From Geodermatophilus normandii (GTDB lineage: Bacteria; Actinomycetota; Actinomycetes; Mycobacteriales; Geodermatophilaceae): 64,000 nt of DNA. The notes under the pieces are model-generated. The model was not told the origin of the DNA and searched no databases. It saw only the letters and a program-made list of their open reading frames with translations. The position numbers and the translations under genes were made by a program. Location of the stretch: assembly GCF_003182485.1 (NCBI RefSeq), contig NZ_QGTX01000001.1, forward strand, positions 1,198,001 through 1,262,000. Reading direction: 5' to 3'. The number at the start of each line of letters is the position of its first letter. The first letter of the stretch is position 1. This document shows, piece after piece, positions 38,784 through 47,127 of this stretch.

Positions 38784-39114
38784 GCCGTCCTCCTGGGGGG
38801 TCTGTGTCCGCAGCAGGGGAAGGTGCTGCGGACAGGGAGAACGGTAGGGACGGCGGGCCTCGCGGACGGCCGATCGGGACACCTCCTCGAGGGCCCGTGA
38901 CGCAACCGTTGTGGGGCCCTGACCAGCGGGTCGACGACCCGGCGCTGACGACGATGCCTTGTCGACCCGTCGACGGCCGGCGAGCGCGGCGGGCCGCCGC
39001 GGGGCCTCCGGTCACCCCGGGACACCCTCCGCCGCGCCCGGCGTGTCGGACCGCGGATCCCCGGAACGGCGCGGTCCGTTTGCCGGGTCCGGGGGGCCTG
39101 CCCAGACTCGTGCG
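38784..39114. other. Divergent intergenic region (331 bases)
   Basis: No gene was found here. It carries a GGGCCC-flanked motif GTGACGCAACCGTTGTGG near 38894-38920, which shares GCAACCGTT with the region upstream of the secreted protease. It must hold promoters for the hypothetical gene (minus) and the permease (plus), but none is clear. Confidence 0.5.
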
Positions 39115-40479
39115 GTGACCGACCAGCCCGCTCCGGACACGGCCGCGACCGGCGCCGCCGAGCCGGACACCAAGCTGCGCCGCGCCGTCACCGGCCCGCT
39201 GCTCTACCTGTTCATCCTCGGCGACGTCCTGGGGGCCGGGGTCTACGCGCTGGTCGGCGAGGTCGCGGGAGAGGTCGGCGGGGCGATCTGGGTGCCGCTG
39301 CTGGTGGCGCTGCTCCTGGCGCTGCTGACCGCCGCGTCCTACGCGGAGCTGGTCACGAAGTACCCGCGCGCGGGGGGCTCGGCGGTGTTCGCCGAGCGCG
39401 CGTTCCGCTCACCGGTGGTGGCCTTCCTCGTCGGCTTCTGCATGCTCGCCGCCGGCGTCACCAGCGCGGCGGGCCTCGCGCTGGCCTTCGCCGGCGACTA
39501 CCTGGCCGTGTTCCTCGACGTGCCGGCCGCTCCCGCCGCGCTGGTCTTCCTGCTGGCCGTGGCGCTGCTCAACGCCCGCGGCATCCAGGAGTCCCTGCGC
39601 GCCAACCTGGTGATGACGCTGGTCGAGACCTCGGGCCTGGTGCTGGTCGTCGTCCTCGGCGCGGTGGTGCTGTTCCGCGGCGACGGCGACCTCGGCCGCT
39701 CGGTGGAGTTCCCGGCCGGGGTGTCCGCGGCGACCGCCACCCTCGCGGCGGCGCTGCTGGCCTACTACTCCTTCGTCGGGTTCGAGACGTCGGCCAACGT
39801 GGCCGAGGAGGTCCGTGACGTGCGGCGGGTCTACCCGCGGGCGCTGTTCGGCGCGCTGCTCACGGCCGGGCTGGTGTACGTGCTGGTGGGCGTCGCCGCG
39901 GCGGTCGTGCTCCCGCCCGGCGACCTGGCCGGCTCCAGCGGGCCGCTGCTCGAGGTGGTCCGGGCCGCCGACGCCGGCATCCCCGACCGGCTGTTCAGCC
40001 TGGTCGCCCTGATCGCCGTCGCCAACGGCGCGCTCCTCACCATGATCATGGCCAGCCGGATGGCCTACGGCCTGGCCGAGCAGCACCTGCTGCCCGCCGT
40101 CCTGGGCCGGGTGCTGCCGCGCCGCCGGACGCCGTGGGTGGCCATCGCCGTCACCACGCTGGTGGCCATGGGGCTCAGCCTGGCCGGTGACCTGGCCACG
40201 CTGGCCACCACGGTGGTGCTCCTGCTGCTGTTCGTCTTCCTCAGCACCAACACCGCGGTGCTGGTGCTGCGCCGCGACCGGGTCGAGGCCCCGCACTTCC
40301 GGGTGCCGGTGGTCGTCCCGGTGCTCGGGATCGTCTCGTGCCTGGTCCTGCTGTGGCAGCAGGAGGCGGGGACCTGGGCGTTCGCGGGGATCCTGCTGGC
40401 CGTCGGGGTGCTGCTCTACGTGGTGACGGCGCTGCCGCGGCGCCGGGCGGAGGCGCGGGAGCGCACGCCGGTCAGCTGA
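39115..40479 (+). CDS. APC-superfamily amino acid permease
   Basis: The protein has 454 residues and about 12 transmembrane helices. The TM1 motif LFILGDVLGAGVYALVGEVAGEVGG is the substrate-binding GxG region of APC transporters, and SYAELVTKYPRAGGSAVF and FVGFETSANVAEEVRDVRRVYPRAL follow the family pattern. It probably imports an amino acid or polyamine with protons; the substrate is unknown. The GTG start at 39115 gives a short hydrophilic N-terminus. Its stop overlaps the convergent ATP-grasp gene by 8 bases. Confidence 0.85.
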   Translation: MTDQPAPDTAATGAAEPDTKLRRAVTGPLLYLFILGDVLGAGVYALVGEVAGEVGGAIWVPLLVALLLALLTAASYAELVTKYPRAGGSAVFAERAFRSPVVAFLVGFCMLAAGVTSAAGLALAFAGDYLAVFLDVPAAPAALVFLLAVALLNARGIQESLRANLVMTLVETSGLVLVVVLGAVVLFRGDGDLGRSVEFPAGVSAATATLAAALLAYYSFVGFETSANVAEEVRDVRRVYPRALFGALLTAGLVYVLVGVAAAVVLPPGDLAGSSGPLLEVVRAADAGIPDRLFSLVALIAVANGALLTMIMASRMAYGLAEQHLLPAVLGRVLPRRRTPWVAIAVTTLVAMGLSLAGDLATLATTVVLLLLFVFLSTNTAVLVLRRDRVEAPHFRVPVVVPVLGIVSCLVLLWQQEAGTWAFAGILLAVGVLLYVVTALPRRRAEARERTPVS

Positions 40480-41347
40480 GGCGGGCGCGGACCGCCGCCG
40501 CCAGCCGGGCCGCGGCGCCGTCGTCGGTGGTCAGGAACAGGCTGGGCTCGGTCAGCTCCACCTCGATGACCTGCGGCGCGCCGTCCTCGCCGGGCACGAG
40601 GTCGACCCGGGCGTAGAGCGGCACCGTGCCGGTCCGCTCCCCCACCCAGGCCAGCACCCGGTCGCCGAGCGCCTGCTGCTCCGCGGTGGCGGTGCGGGCG
40701 GTGATCTCCTCCTCGGCGTACAGGCCCGGGCCGAGGGCCTCCCCCGCCAGCAGGGCGCCCTTGCCGAACGCGTGGCTCGCGGCGCCGTCGAGGTACACCA
40801 GGCCGGTCTCGCCCTCGGCGTCGAGCCGGTCGAGGTAGGGCTGCACCATGACCGCCCGGCCGCTCGCCAGGATGCCCTCCGCGGCCGCCCGTGCCTCCGC
40901 CCGCGCCGCCGGTGCGAAGCGGGCGGTGTCGCGGGCGCCGGCGGAGACCACGGGCTTCACGACGACGTCGCCCGGCCAGCGGGCCAGCGCGGCGTCGACC
41001 TCACCCGGCTGCTCCGCCCAGGCGGTGGGCACCACGGGCACCGCGGCGTCGGCGAGCTCCCGGAGGTAGCGCTTGTCGGTGTTCCACGTGAGGACGCCGG
41101 CCGGGTTGAGCAGCCGGGTGGCCGACTCCACCCGGCGCGCCCAGGCGAGGAACTCGTCGCGGCGCGGCGCGTAGTCCCAGGTCGACCGGACGACGACGGC
41201 GGCCGCTGCGCCCCAGTCGACGTCGGCGTCGGCCCAGTCCGCGGACGACGCCGTCAGCCCCTCGGCGGCCAGGGCGGCCAGCAGCAGCGGCTCGTCCTCG
41301 TCCTTCCCCGCAGCGGCGGCACAGCTGGCGATGAGGACGTCGGGCAC
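40472..41347 (-). CDS. ATP-grasp domain protein (RimK/glutathione synthetase-like)
   Basis: A 291-residue ATP-grasp ligase. VVRSTWDYAPRRDEFLAWA lies near residue 51, NTDKRYLRELADAAVPVVPT and VVKPVVSAGARDT supply nucleotide-binding lysines, and VIEVELTEPSLFL near the C-terminus holds the metal-binding Glu residues. Such enzymes join a carboxylate to an amine or thiol. The substrate is unknown and no partner biosynthetic gene is adjacent. GTG 41347 is the start; it is divergent from the nucleoside hydrolase gene with 31 bases between them. Confidence 0.83.
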   Translation of the reverse strand: MPDVLIASCAAAAGKDEDEPLLLAALAAEGLTASSADWADADVDWGAAAAVVVRSTWDYAPRRDEFLAWARRVESATRLLNPAGVLTWNTDKRYLRELADAAVPVVPTAWAEQPGEVDAALARWPGDVVVKPVVSAGARDTARFAPAARAEARAAAEGILASGRAVMVQPYLDRLDAEGETGLVYLDGAASHAFGKGALLAGEALGPGLYAEEEITARTATAEQQALGDRVLAWVGERTGTVPLYARVDLVPGEDGAPQVIEVELTEPSLFLTTDDGAAARLAAAVRARLS

Positions 41348-41378
41348 GCCGCGATCCTGCCGCACGCCGTCTGCTGGG

Positions 41379-42347
41379 ATGGTCCCCGTGGCTCCTCCCC
41401 CCGCGCGGCCCCTGGTGATCGACACCGATCCCGGCATCGACGACGCCCTCGCCATCCTGCTGGCGCTGGCCAGCCCGGAGGTCGACCTGCGCCTGGTGAC
41501 CACCGTGCACGGCAACGTGGAGCTGCCGCAGACGACGGACAACGCGCTGCGGGTGCTGCACCTGGCCGGCCGCTCCGACGTGCCGGTGGCCGCGGGCGCC
41601 GCCGAGTCGCTGGTGTTCCCCCAGCCCGAGCGCGCCGGGCACGTGCACGGCGTCACCGGCCTGGGCGGCGTCGAGCTGCCGCCCTCCCCCGCCGCCGTCG
41701 ACCCGCGCCCGGCCGTCGTCGCGCTGGCCGAGCTGCTGCTGGCCTCCGACGAGCCGGTGACCGTGGCCGCCATCGGGCCGTACACGAACGTGGCGCTGCT
41801 GCTGGCCACCTACCCCGAGGCGGCGGAGCGGATCGACCGGCTGGTGCTCATGGGCGGCTCGGCGGGCCGCGGCGGCAACGTCACCGCCGCGGCGGAGTTC
41901 AACGTCTGGTCCGACCCGGAGGCCGCGGCGCGGGTGCTCGGCTCGACGGTTCCCACGGTGCTCGTCGGCCTCGACGTCACGCTGCCCACCGTGCTCGGCG
42001 AGGACGGCGTCGCCCGCTTCGCCGCGGCGGGGCCGGTGGGGGCGGCGGCCGCGGCGATCCTGCAGCAGTACCTCGACCACGCCCGGACGGCGTACGGGAC
42101 CCCCGGCGTCGTCGTCCACGACGCGCTGGCGCTCACCGAGGTGATCGTGCCGGGCACGCTGGGCACCGTCCGCCGCGACGTCGTCGTCGACACCGGTGGC
42201 GGGCCCTCCCGGGGGCAGACGCTGGTGGACCGGCGGTCGGTGTCGGACGCGCCCACGGCGGTCGACGTCGCCGAGACCGTGGACGGCCCCGCGGCCGTCG
42301 AGTTCCTGGTCGACCGGCTGGCCGGCCTCGCCGCACGGGTGGGCTGA
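41379..42347 (+). CDS. Inosine-uridine preferring nucleoside hydrolase family protein
   Basis: A protein of 322 residues with the calcium-binding DTDPGIDDA motif near residue 15, TTVHGNVELPQTTDNALRVL, AIGPYTNVALLL, LVLMGGSAGRGGN and EFNVWSDPEAAARVL. It cleaves ribonucleosides, or a related N-ribosyl compound, to base and ribose. It fits the purine salvage and degradation theme elsewhere in the window but is not linked by operon. The start is ATG 41379 or GTG 41388. Confidence 0.88.
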   Translation: MVPVAPPPARPLVIDTDPGIDDALAILLALASPEVDLRLVTTVHGNVELPQTTDNALRVLHLAGRSDVPVAAGAAESLVFPQPERAGHVHGVTGLGGVELPPSPAAVDPRPAVVALAELLLASDEPVTVAAIGPYTNVALLLATYPEAAERIDRLVLMGGSAGRGGNVTAAAEFNVWSDPEAAARVLGSTVPTVLVGLDVTLPTVLGEDGVARFAAAGPVGAAAAAILQQYLDHARTAYGTPGVVVHDALALTEVIVPGTLGTVRRDVVVDTGGGPSRGQTLVDRRSVSDAPTAVDVAETVDGPAAVEFLVDRLAGLAARVG

Positions 42348-42380
42348 GCCGCCCAGCGCCAGCCCTAGCGCTGGGGCGGC
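42348..42380. terminator. Bidirectional terminator between nucleoside hydrolase and ANTAR genes
   Basis: GCCGCCCAGCGC (42348-42359) pairs with GCGCTGGGGCGGC (42368-42380) with one bulged base. The ANTAR gene stop codon lies at the edge of the loop. It serves two convergent genes. Confidence 0.65.
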
Positions 42381-43069
42381 CCGACGACGGAGTCGACGAT
42401 GCCGGCCGCGATGTCGCGCAGCTTGCGGTTGTAGCGCTGGGAGGCCTCGCGGAGCAGTTCGAAGGCGGCGTCGGCGTCGACGTGCCGCTGCGCCATGAGC
42501 ACGCCCTTGGCCTGCTCGATGACCGCCCGCGACCGCATCGCCAGCTCCATGTTGCGGGCGTGCTCGCCGAGCAGGGCGTGCGCGTCGGCGTTGGCGACGG
42601 CGACGGCGACCACCTCGGCCACCTCGCGGGCGACCTCGGCGGACTCCTCGGAGGCGAAGGCCCGCGGCTGCGTCGAGTAGTTGTTCAACGCGCCGATCGT
42701 GGTGCCCTGGTACGGCAGCGGCATCGACAGCGAGCTCCGGACGCCGACCTCCACCACGCGGGCGACGTAGGCCGGCCAGCGGGTCTCGGTGTGCATGTCG
42801 TCGATCCGCAGGACCACCCCGGCCCGGCCCGCGTCGAGGCAGGGGCCGTAGCCCTCGTCGTACTGCATCTCGTCGGCGGCCAGCGACATCTCGCCGTGGT
42901 GGGCGGCCGTGGTGGCGGTGTCCCCGCGGATGAGGGTGATCGACGTCGACTCCGCACCCGGGACGTGCTCGGAGGCGAGGCGGGTGACCTCGCCGAGGAC
43001 GTCGCCGAGCTCCCGTTCGGCCAGCTGCAGCCGGCTCAGCGCGCGCCAGAGGTCCTCCACGCCGCCCAT
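42365..43069 (-). CDS. GAF-ANTAR domain RNA-binding antiterminator
   Basis: A protein of 234 residues. The GAF domain covers about 20-160 (YGPCLDAGRAGVVLRIDDM, VRSSLSMPLPYQGTTIGALNNYS), and the C-terminal ANTAR three-helix bundle about 168-228 (AMRSRAVIEQAKGVLMAQRHVDADAAFELLREASQ in outline). ANTAR domains bind dual-hairpin RNA and prevent termination. This GAF-ANTAR form is common in actinobacteria; its target here is unknown. ATG 43069 or GTG 43060 may be the start. Confidence 0.9.
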   Translation of the reverse strand: MGGVEDLWRALSRLQLAERELGDVLGEVTRLASEHVPGAESTSITLIRGDTATTAAHHGEMSLAADEMQYDEGYGPCLDAGRAGVVLRIDDMHTETRWPAYVARVVEVGVRSSLSMPLPYQGTTIGALNNYSTQPRAFASEESAEVAREVAEVVAVAVANADAHALLGEHARNMELAMRSRAVIEQAKGVLMAQRHVDADAAFELLREASQRYNRKLRDIAAGIVDSVVGPPQR

Positions 43070-43205
43070 CCTGCCCGTCACGGAGCCGGACGGGGAGCCC
43101 GGGAGCGGTCGCCCGCGCCCCCGGTGCGCCCCCGCCGCTGCGCCGTGCTGGGGTTTCGGCCAGGATGGACGCCGGTCGACCGGAGCGGACGCGAGGGGGA
43201 GGCGG

Positions 43206-43718
43206 ATGGGCCAGGACGCGTGGCCGTGCACCCCCGTGCCCTCGGTGGCCGGCGACGTCTGGCACTGGCAGCTCGAGGCGATGCACGTCGTGTCCCGGGT
43301 GCGCGCCGACCTGCGGGCCCGCATCGCCCACCCCTCGGTCAGCACGTCGTCCACCGAGGACGCGCGCGACGGGCTGCTGCTGGTCTTCGAGGAGCTCGCG
43401 TCCAACGCGCTGCGGCACGGCGGCGGCGACGTCCGGGCGCTGGTGGTGGCCAGCCCCGCCGGCTGGCTGCTCGACCTCAGCGACGAGGCGCCCGACCGCC
43501 CGCCGGTGCCCGCCGTGGACCGCGACCCCTCGCTGGGCGGGATGGGCCTGCACCTGGTGGCGCAGCTGTCGGTCGACTACGGCTGGGAGAAGCGGCCCGG
43601 CCGCAAGCACGTGTGGGCCCGGCTCCCCTCGGGCCTGCAGCCGATCGAGGGGTTCGGCACCCAGGGGCTCGGTGGTCAGGTGCCCGAGCCGCGCGCCCCG
43701 GAGATCCCGCGCGACTGA
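43206..43718 (+). CDS. RsbW-like GHKL ATPase, anti-sigma factor type (170 aa)
   Basis: This is the second stand-alone switch ATPase in the window. The N-box FEELASNALRHGGG, the G1 region LSDEAPDRPP and the G2 region LGGMGLHLVAQLS are present, with a short C-terminal extension (about 20 residues) after the domain. It shares the DRDPS-(E/L)GG layout with the protein at 33.5 kb, so the two are probably paralogues. The ATG start at 43206 has GGGGGAGGCGG directly upstream. It is divergent from the ANTAR gene with 136 bases between them. Confidence 0.83.
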   Translation: MGQDAWPCTPVPSVAGDVWHWQLEAMHVVSRVRADLRARIAHPSVSTSSTEDARDGLLLVFEELASNALRHGGGDVRALVVASPAGWLLDLSDEAPDRPPVPAVDRDPSLGGMGLHLVAQLSVDYGWEKRPGRKHVWARLPSGLQPIEGFGTQGLGGQVPEPRAPEIPRD

Positions 43719-43749
43719 CCGCCCCCAGCGGCCGGTGCGGGCCGGGGCC

Positions 43750-43986
43750 TCACGCGGAGTCGGCCACCGGTGCGCCGTCGTGCTCGGCGCGGGCGCAGTG
43801 CGCGCAGCAGTAGAAGGAGCCGTCCACGACGACACCGTGGCCGACCACCTTCACCCCGCAGTGCTCGCAGATGGGCGCCATGCGGTGGATGGCGCACTCG
43901 AAGCTGTCGAAGGTGTGCCGGGCCCCCTGGGCCACCACCTCGAAGCTCATGTCGTAGTCGTTGCCGCAGACCTCGCAGACCGCCAT
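43750..43986 (-). CDS. Small Cys-rich zinc-binding protein (prokaryotic metallothionein-like)
   Basis: A 78-residue protein with nine Cys and several His residues: CEVCGN at the start, SFECAIHRM, ICEHCGVKVVGHGV and FYCCAHCARAEH. The four CxxC-type pairs suggest two zinc sites. It resembles the actinobacterial small proteins labelled prokaryotic metallothionein; whether it stores metal or is a zinc ribbon adaptor is not known. The ATG start at 43986 is clear. It is followed at 43718 by the convergent ATPase gene. Confidence 0.8.
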   Translation of the reverse strand: MAVCEVCGNDYDMSFEVVAQGARHTFDSFECAIHRMAPICEHCGVKVVGHGVVVDGSFYCCAHCARAEHDGAPVADSA

Positions 43987-44027
43987 GGTCCCTGTGTGCC
44001 CCGGCCGGGCGCGCCGGACACCGCCGA

Positions 44028-44717
44028 TCAGCCGCTGCGGCGCGCCGTCCAGGTGGAGACGAAGTCCCGCAGGCTGCGGGTCGGCCGCAGCCAGGCGCCG
44101 TCCGGCGGGAGGGCGTCGAGCCGCACGCGGTCGAGCGGGGCGGCGAAGGCGCCGGGGACGTCCTCGATGTCGATGAACTCGAGCAGGTCCGAGCCGATGG
44201 CGTAGCCGGCCACCTCGCTGAAGGCCACGACGACGACCTGCGTGCCCGTGCGGGCCAGCTCCTCGAGCGGCTCGGCGAAGTTGCGCCCGTCGCCGGAGAA
44301 GACGACCAGCCGCCGCAGCCGGTGGCTGTGCTCGCGCACCGCGATGTGGTCGAGCATCGCCTGGTCGATGTCGTCGTCGGGCTGGCTCTTGGGCCGGGCG
44401 AAGACGGCGTAGCCGAAGCCGCGCAGCGCCTCCACCCAGCGCTGCAGCGAGCCGACGACCGGCGGGATGTTGGCGAAGACGCAGGCCTCGACCTCGGGCG
44501 CGTCCGGGGCGGCCGGGTCGCCGGCGCCGTCGACGAACCAGGCGGCGATCGCGTCGAAGCGCGGGCGGGAGGCGGCGGTGGGCCGCGCGCCGATGACCGT
44601 GGACAGGGTCATGTCGATGTTCGGCGCGTCCCAGATCAGCAGGTCCAGCGCCGGCCGACCACGACCCTCGTCGTGCTGCGGCTCGGTGACGGGGGCCTCT
44701 GCGCTGGTCGTGGTCAC
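44028..44717 (-). CDS. NYN domain (PIN-like) protein
   Basis: A 229-residue protein. The NYN fold starts at LDLLIWDAPNIDMTLSTVIG (about residue 25) with an N-terminal acidic residue of the catalytic set. Further acidic positions are in KSQPDDDIDQAMLDHI and VVFSGDGRNFAEPL, all typical of NYN nuclease-like domains. It is probably an RNA endonuclease or RNA-binding regulator. The GTG start at 44717 was chosen over an internal ATG because the first NYN strand lies before that ATG. The gene stands alone; 185 bases of GC-rich tandem GGGGCC-like sequence separate it from the EAL gene. Confidence 0.83.
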   Translation of the reverse strand: MTTTSAEAPVTEPQHDEGRGRPALDLLIWDAPNIDMTLSTVIGARPTAASRPRFDAIAAWFVDGAGDPAAPDAPEVEACVFANIPPVVGSLQRWVEALRGFGYAVFARPKSQPDDDIDQAMLDHIAVREHSHRLRRLVVFSGDGRNFAEPLEELARTGTQVVVVAFSEVAGYAIGSDLLEFIDIEDVPGAFAAPLDRVRLDALPPDGAWLRPTRSLRDFVSTWTARRSG

Positions 44718-44902
44718 GGGGGCAGTCTGCCCGGTGGCCGCCACCGTCGGGACCGGGGCCGGGGCCGGGGCGGGCAGGCGTGTGGCGGGCAGGGGTGCGG
44801 CGGGCGGTGCGGGCGGCGGTGGCCCGGCCGGCGCGGTGGCCCGGCGGACGGCGCGCCGTCGCCCGCTCGGGGGCACCCCGGTCAGCAGTGCGCTCCTCGT
44901 CC
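44718..44902. other. Low-complexity GC-rich spacer between the NYN and EAL genes
   Basis: It contains short tandem GGGGCC and GCGGGC units (for example 44750-44780 and 44790-44825). No gene or clear hairpin was recognised. It may include the NYN promoter. Confidence 0.4.
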
Positions 44903-47005
44903 TCAGCGCAGCTGGCCGGCGAGCGCCATGGCGCAGGAGTCGCCGCCACCGGCCTCGACGCGGTGCGCCCAGCGCTCGACGTCCCCGGCGGCCATCGGGT
45001 GGGCCAGCAGGTAGCCCTGCGCCGAGTCGCAGCCGGCCTCGCGGACCATCCGCAGGTGCTCGGCGGTCTCCACGCCCTCGGCGACCGACCGGATGCCCAG
45101 GGTGTGCGCGAGTTCGACGATCGCCCCGAGCACCGCGCCGGTGCCCCCGGCGGCCAGCCGCTCGGCCGCGGTGATGAGCGAGCGGTCGATCTTGAGCGTC
45201 CCGATCGGCAACGCCATCAGCTGGGCCAGCGAGGACCACCCCGTGCCGAAGTCGTCGATGGCCACCCGCACGCCGAACCCGCGCAGGATGGCGAGCTGGT
45301 CCTCGGCGCGGGTCGGGTCCTCGGCCACGCAGGTCTCGGTGAGCTCGAGCATGAGCTGCTCGGGGGCCAGGCCGGACTCGTGCAGCGCCGTCCGGACGTC
45401 GCGCACCAGGGTCTCGGTGGAGAAGTGGCGGGCGCTGATGTTGACCGCCATGCGCAGCCGGAGACCCTGCCGCGCCCACTCGGCGGCCTGCCGGGTGGTC
45501 TCGCGCAGCAGCCACCGGGTGATCGGGATGAGCTGGCCGGTCTCCTCGGCCACGGAGAGGAAGGCGTCGGGCGCGAGCAGGCCGCGCTCGGGGTGCTGCC
45601 AGCGCAGCAGCGCCTCCACGCCCTCGACCTCGCCGGTGTCGAGCCGCACGACCGGCTGGTAGTGGACGACGAACTGGTCGAGGGCGCCGTCGCGCAGCCG
45701 GGTGGCGACGTCCATGCGCCACCGGGCGGCGTCGCGCAGACCCGGGGAGAACAGGTGCACGCGGTCGCGGCCGGCGGCCTTCGCCGCGTAGCTGGCGGCG
45801 TCGGCGTCGCTCAGGAGCTGGTGGGCGTGGCGCAGGCCGGGCTGGGCGACGGCGACCCCGATGCTCGCCGACACCGGGACCGACACCCCCGCCGCGACGA
45901 ACGGGCGGGCGAAGGACCGCTGCAGGCGGAAGGCCAGCGACGCCGCCTCGGGGGTGTCGCAGGAGTGCGCCAGGACGACGAACTGGTCGCCGCCGAGCCG
46001 GCCGACGGCGTCGCCGGGGCGGATCTGGCCGGCCAGGCGGGCGCCCACCTGGCGGAGCAGCTCGTCGCCGACCTCGGAGCCCAGCGAGTCGTTGATGGTC
46101 TTGAAGCCGTCGATGTCGAGGAAGAGCAGGGCGGTGCGGCCGGCGTCGTCGGCCAGGGCCTCGCCGATCAGCTCGAGCAGCCGGGCCCGGTTGGGCAGTC
46201 CGGTCAGGTCGTCGTGCGTGGCCTGCCAGGTCAGGCGCTGCTGGTCGCGGACCCGCTCGGTGATGTCGGTGTGGGTGACGACGAGCCGGCCGTCCTCCTC
46301 CGCGCGGGCCGCCTGCAGCCGCCACCAGGCGGGGCCGTCGGGGAGCGCGATGGAGTAGTCGCAGGCGAAGGTGTGCGTCGGTCCCACGGACGGCACCGCG
46401 CGGAGCTCGGCGAGTCCCCCCGCGATGCGGGCGACGTCGTCGCGGGACACCCCCTGGGAGACCCGCGCGAGGTAGTCGTCGCCCACCTCGGCGACCTCCC
46501 AGCCCCCCGCGCGCACGACGTCGGCCAGCGCCAGCCAGCTGCGGTTGACGGTGCGGATCCGGCCGGCGCGGTCGATCAGCACGGTCGGTGAGGGGAGGGC
46601 GTCCAGGACGGCGGTGGTCTGCCGGAGGGCGTGCGCCTGGGCGGCCTGCGCGCGGTGCCGGGAGTCGACGTCGCGGATGAACACGACCAGGCCGGTGCTG
46701 TCCGCGGAGGCGCGGACCTCGAACCAGCGGTCCCGCGGCCGGTGCAGGTACTCGAAGACGCGCGGGCGGCCGTCCGCGAGCGCGCCACGCAGCTCTGCCT
46801 CGAACTCGGTGTCGCGGAGGTCCGGGATGCAGTCGAGCACCGTCCGCCCGAGCAACGTGTCCGCGGGCCGGCCCAGCAGCGACTCGAGGGCGGCGTTGAG
46901 CCAGGTGAAGCGCCACTCGCGGTCCAGGTGGCAGACCGCGTCCGGGACGCTGGCCAGCAGGTGCGGCGGCGGTGCGGCCGTGCCTGCGTGGTCGGATTGG
47001 TGCAC
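44903..47005 (-). CDS. PAS-PAS-GGDEF-EAL protein; degenerate cyclase, intact c-di-GMP phosphodiesterase motifs
   Basis: A protein of 700 residues: PAS (about 15-130), PAS (about 140-260), GGDEF (about 265-430) and EAL (about 440-690). The GGDEF signature reads GGDQF, with Gln for the catalytic Glu, while an inhibitory RxxD site (RPGD) stands five residues before it. The EAL domain keeps EALLRWQHP, VNISARHF, ELTET, IDDFGTG, LKID, EGVET and AQGYLL, so it should hydrolyse c-di-GMP. No transmembrane segment was seen. GTG 47005 follows GGGAGAGA. Confidence 0.9.
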   Translation of the reverse strand: MHQSDHAGTAAPPPHLLASVPDAVCHLDREWRFTWLNAALESLLGRPADTLLGRTVLDCIPDLRDTEFEAELRGALADGRPRVFEYLHRPRDRWFEVRASADSTGLVVFIRDVDSRHRAQAAQAHALRQTTAVLDALPSPTVLIDRAGRIRTVNRSWLALADVVRAGGWEVAEVGDDYLARVSQGVSRDDVARIAGGLAELRAVPSVGPTHTFACDYSIALPDGPAWWRLQAARAEEDGRLVVTHTDITERVRDQQRLTWQATHDDLTGLPNRARLLELIGEALADDAGRTALLFLDIDGFKTINDSLGSEVGDELLRQVGARLAGQIRPGDAVGRLGGDQFVVLAHSCDTPEAASLAFRLQRSFARPFVAAGVSVPVSASIGVAVAQPGLRHAHQLLSDADAASYAAKAAGRDRVHLFSPGLRDAARWRMDVATRLRDGALDQFVVHYQPVVRLDTGEVEGVEALLRWQHPERGLLAPDAFLSVAEETGQLIPITRWLLRETTRQAAEWARQGLRLRMAVNISARHFSTETLVRDVRTALHESGLAPEQLMLELTETCVAEDPTRAEDQLAILRGFGVRVAIDDFGTGWSSLAQLMALPIGTLKIDRSLITAAERLAAGGTGAVLGAIVELAHTLGIRSVAEGVETAEHLRMVREAGCDSAQGYLLAHPMAAGDVERWAHRVEAGGGDSCAMALAGQLR

Positions 47006-47127
47006 GCGTGATCTCTCCCCCTGCCGCACGCCGGGACCCCTCGGGGCGGGTCTCCGGTGCCGGACCGGGACGATGGGAAGTCGGTCCGTGCGCGACGGCT
47101 ACCCGAGAGTAGTGGAGCCGTCGGGTA

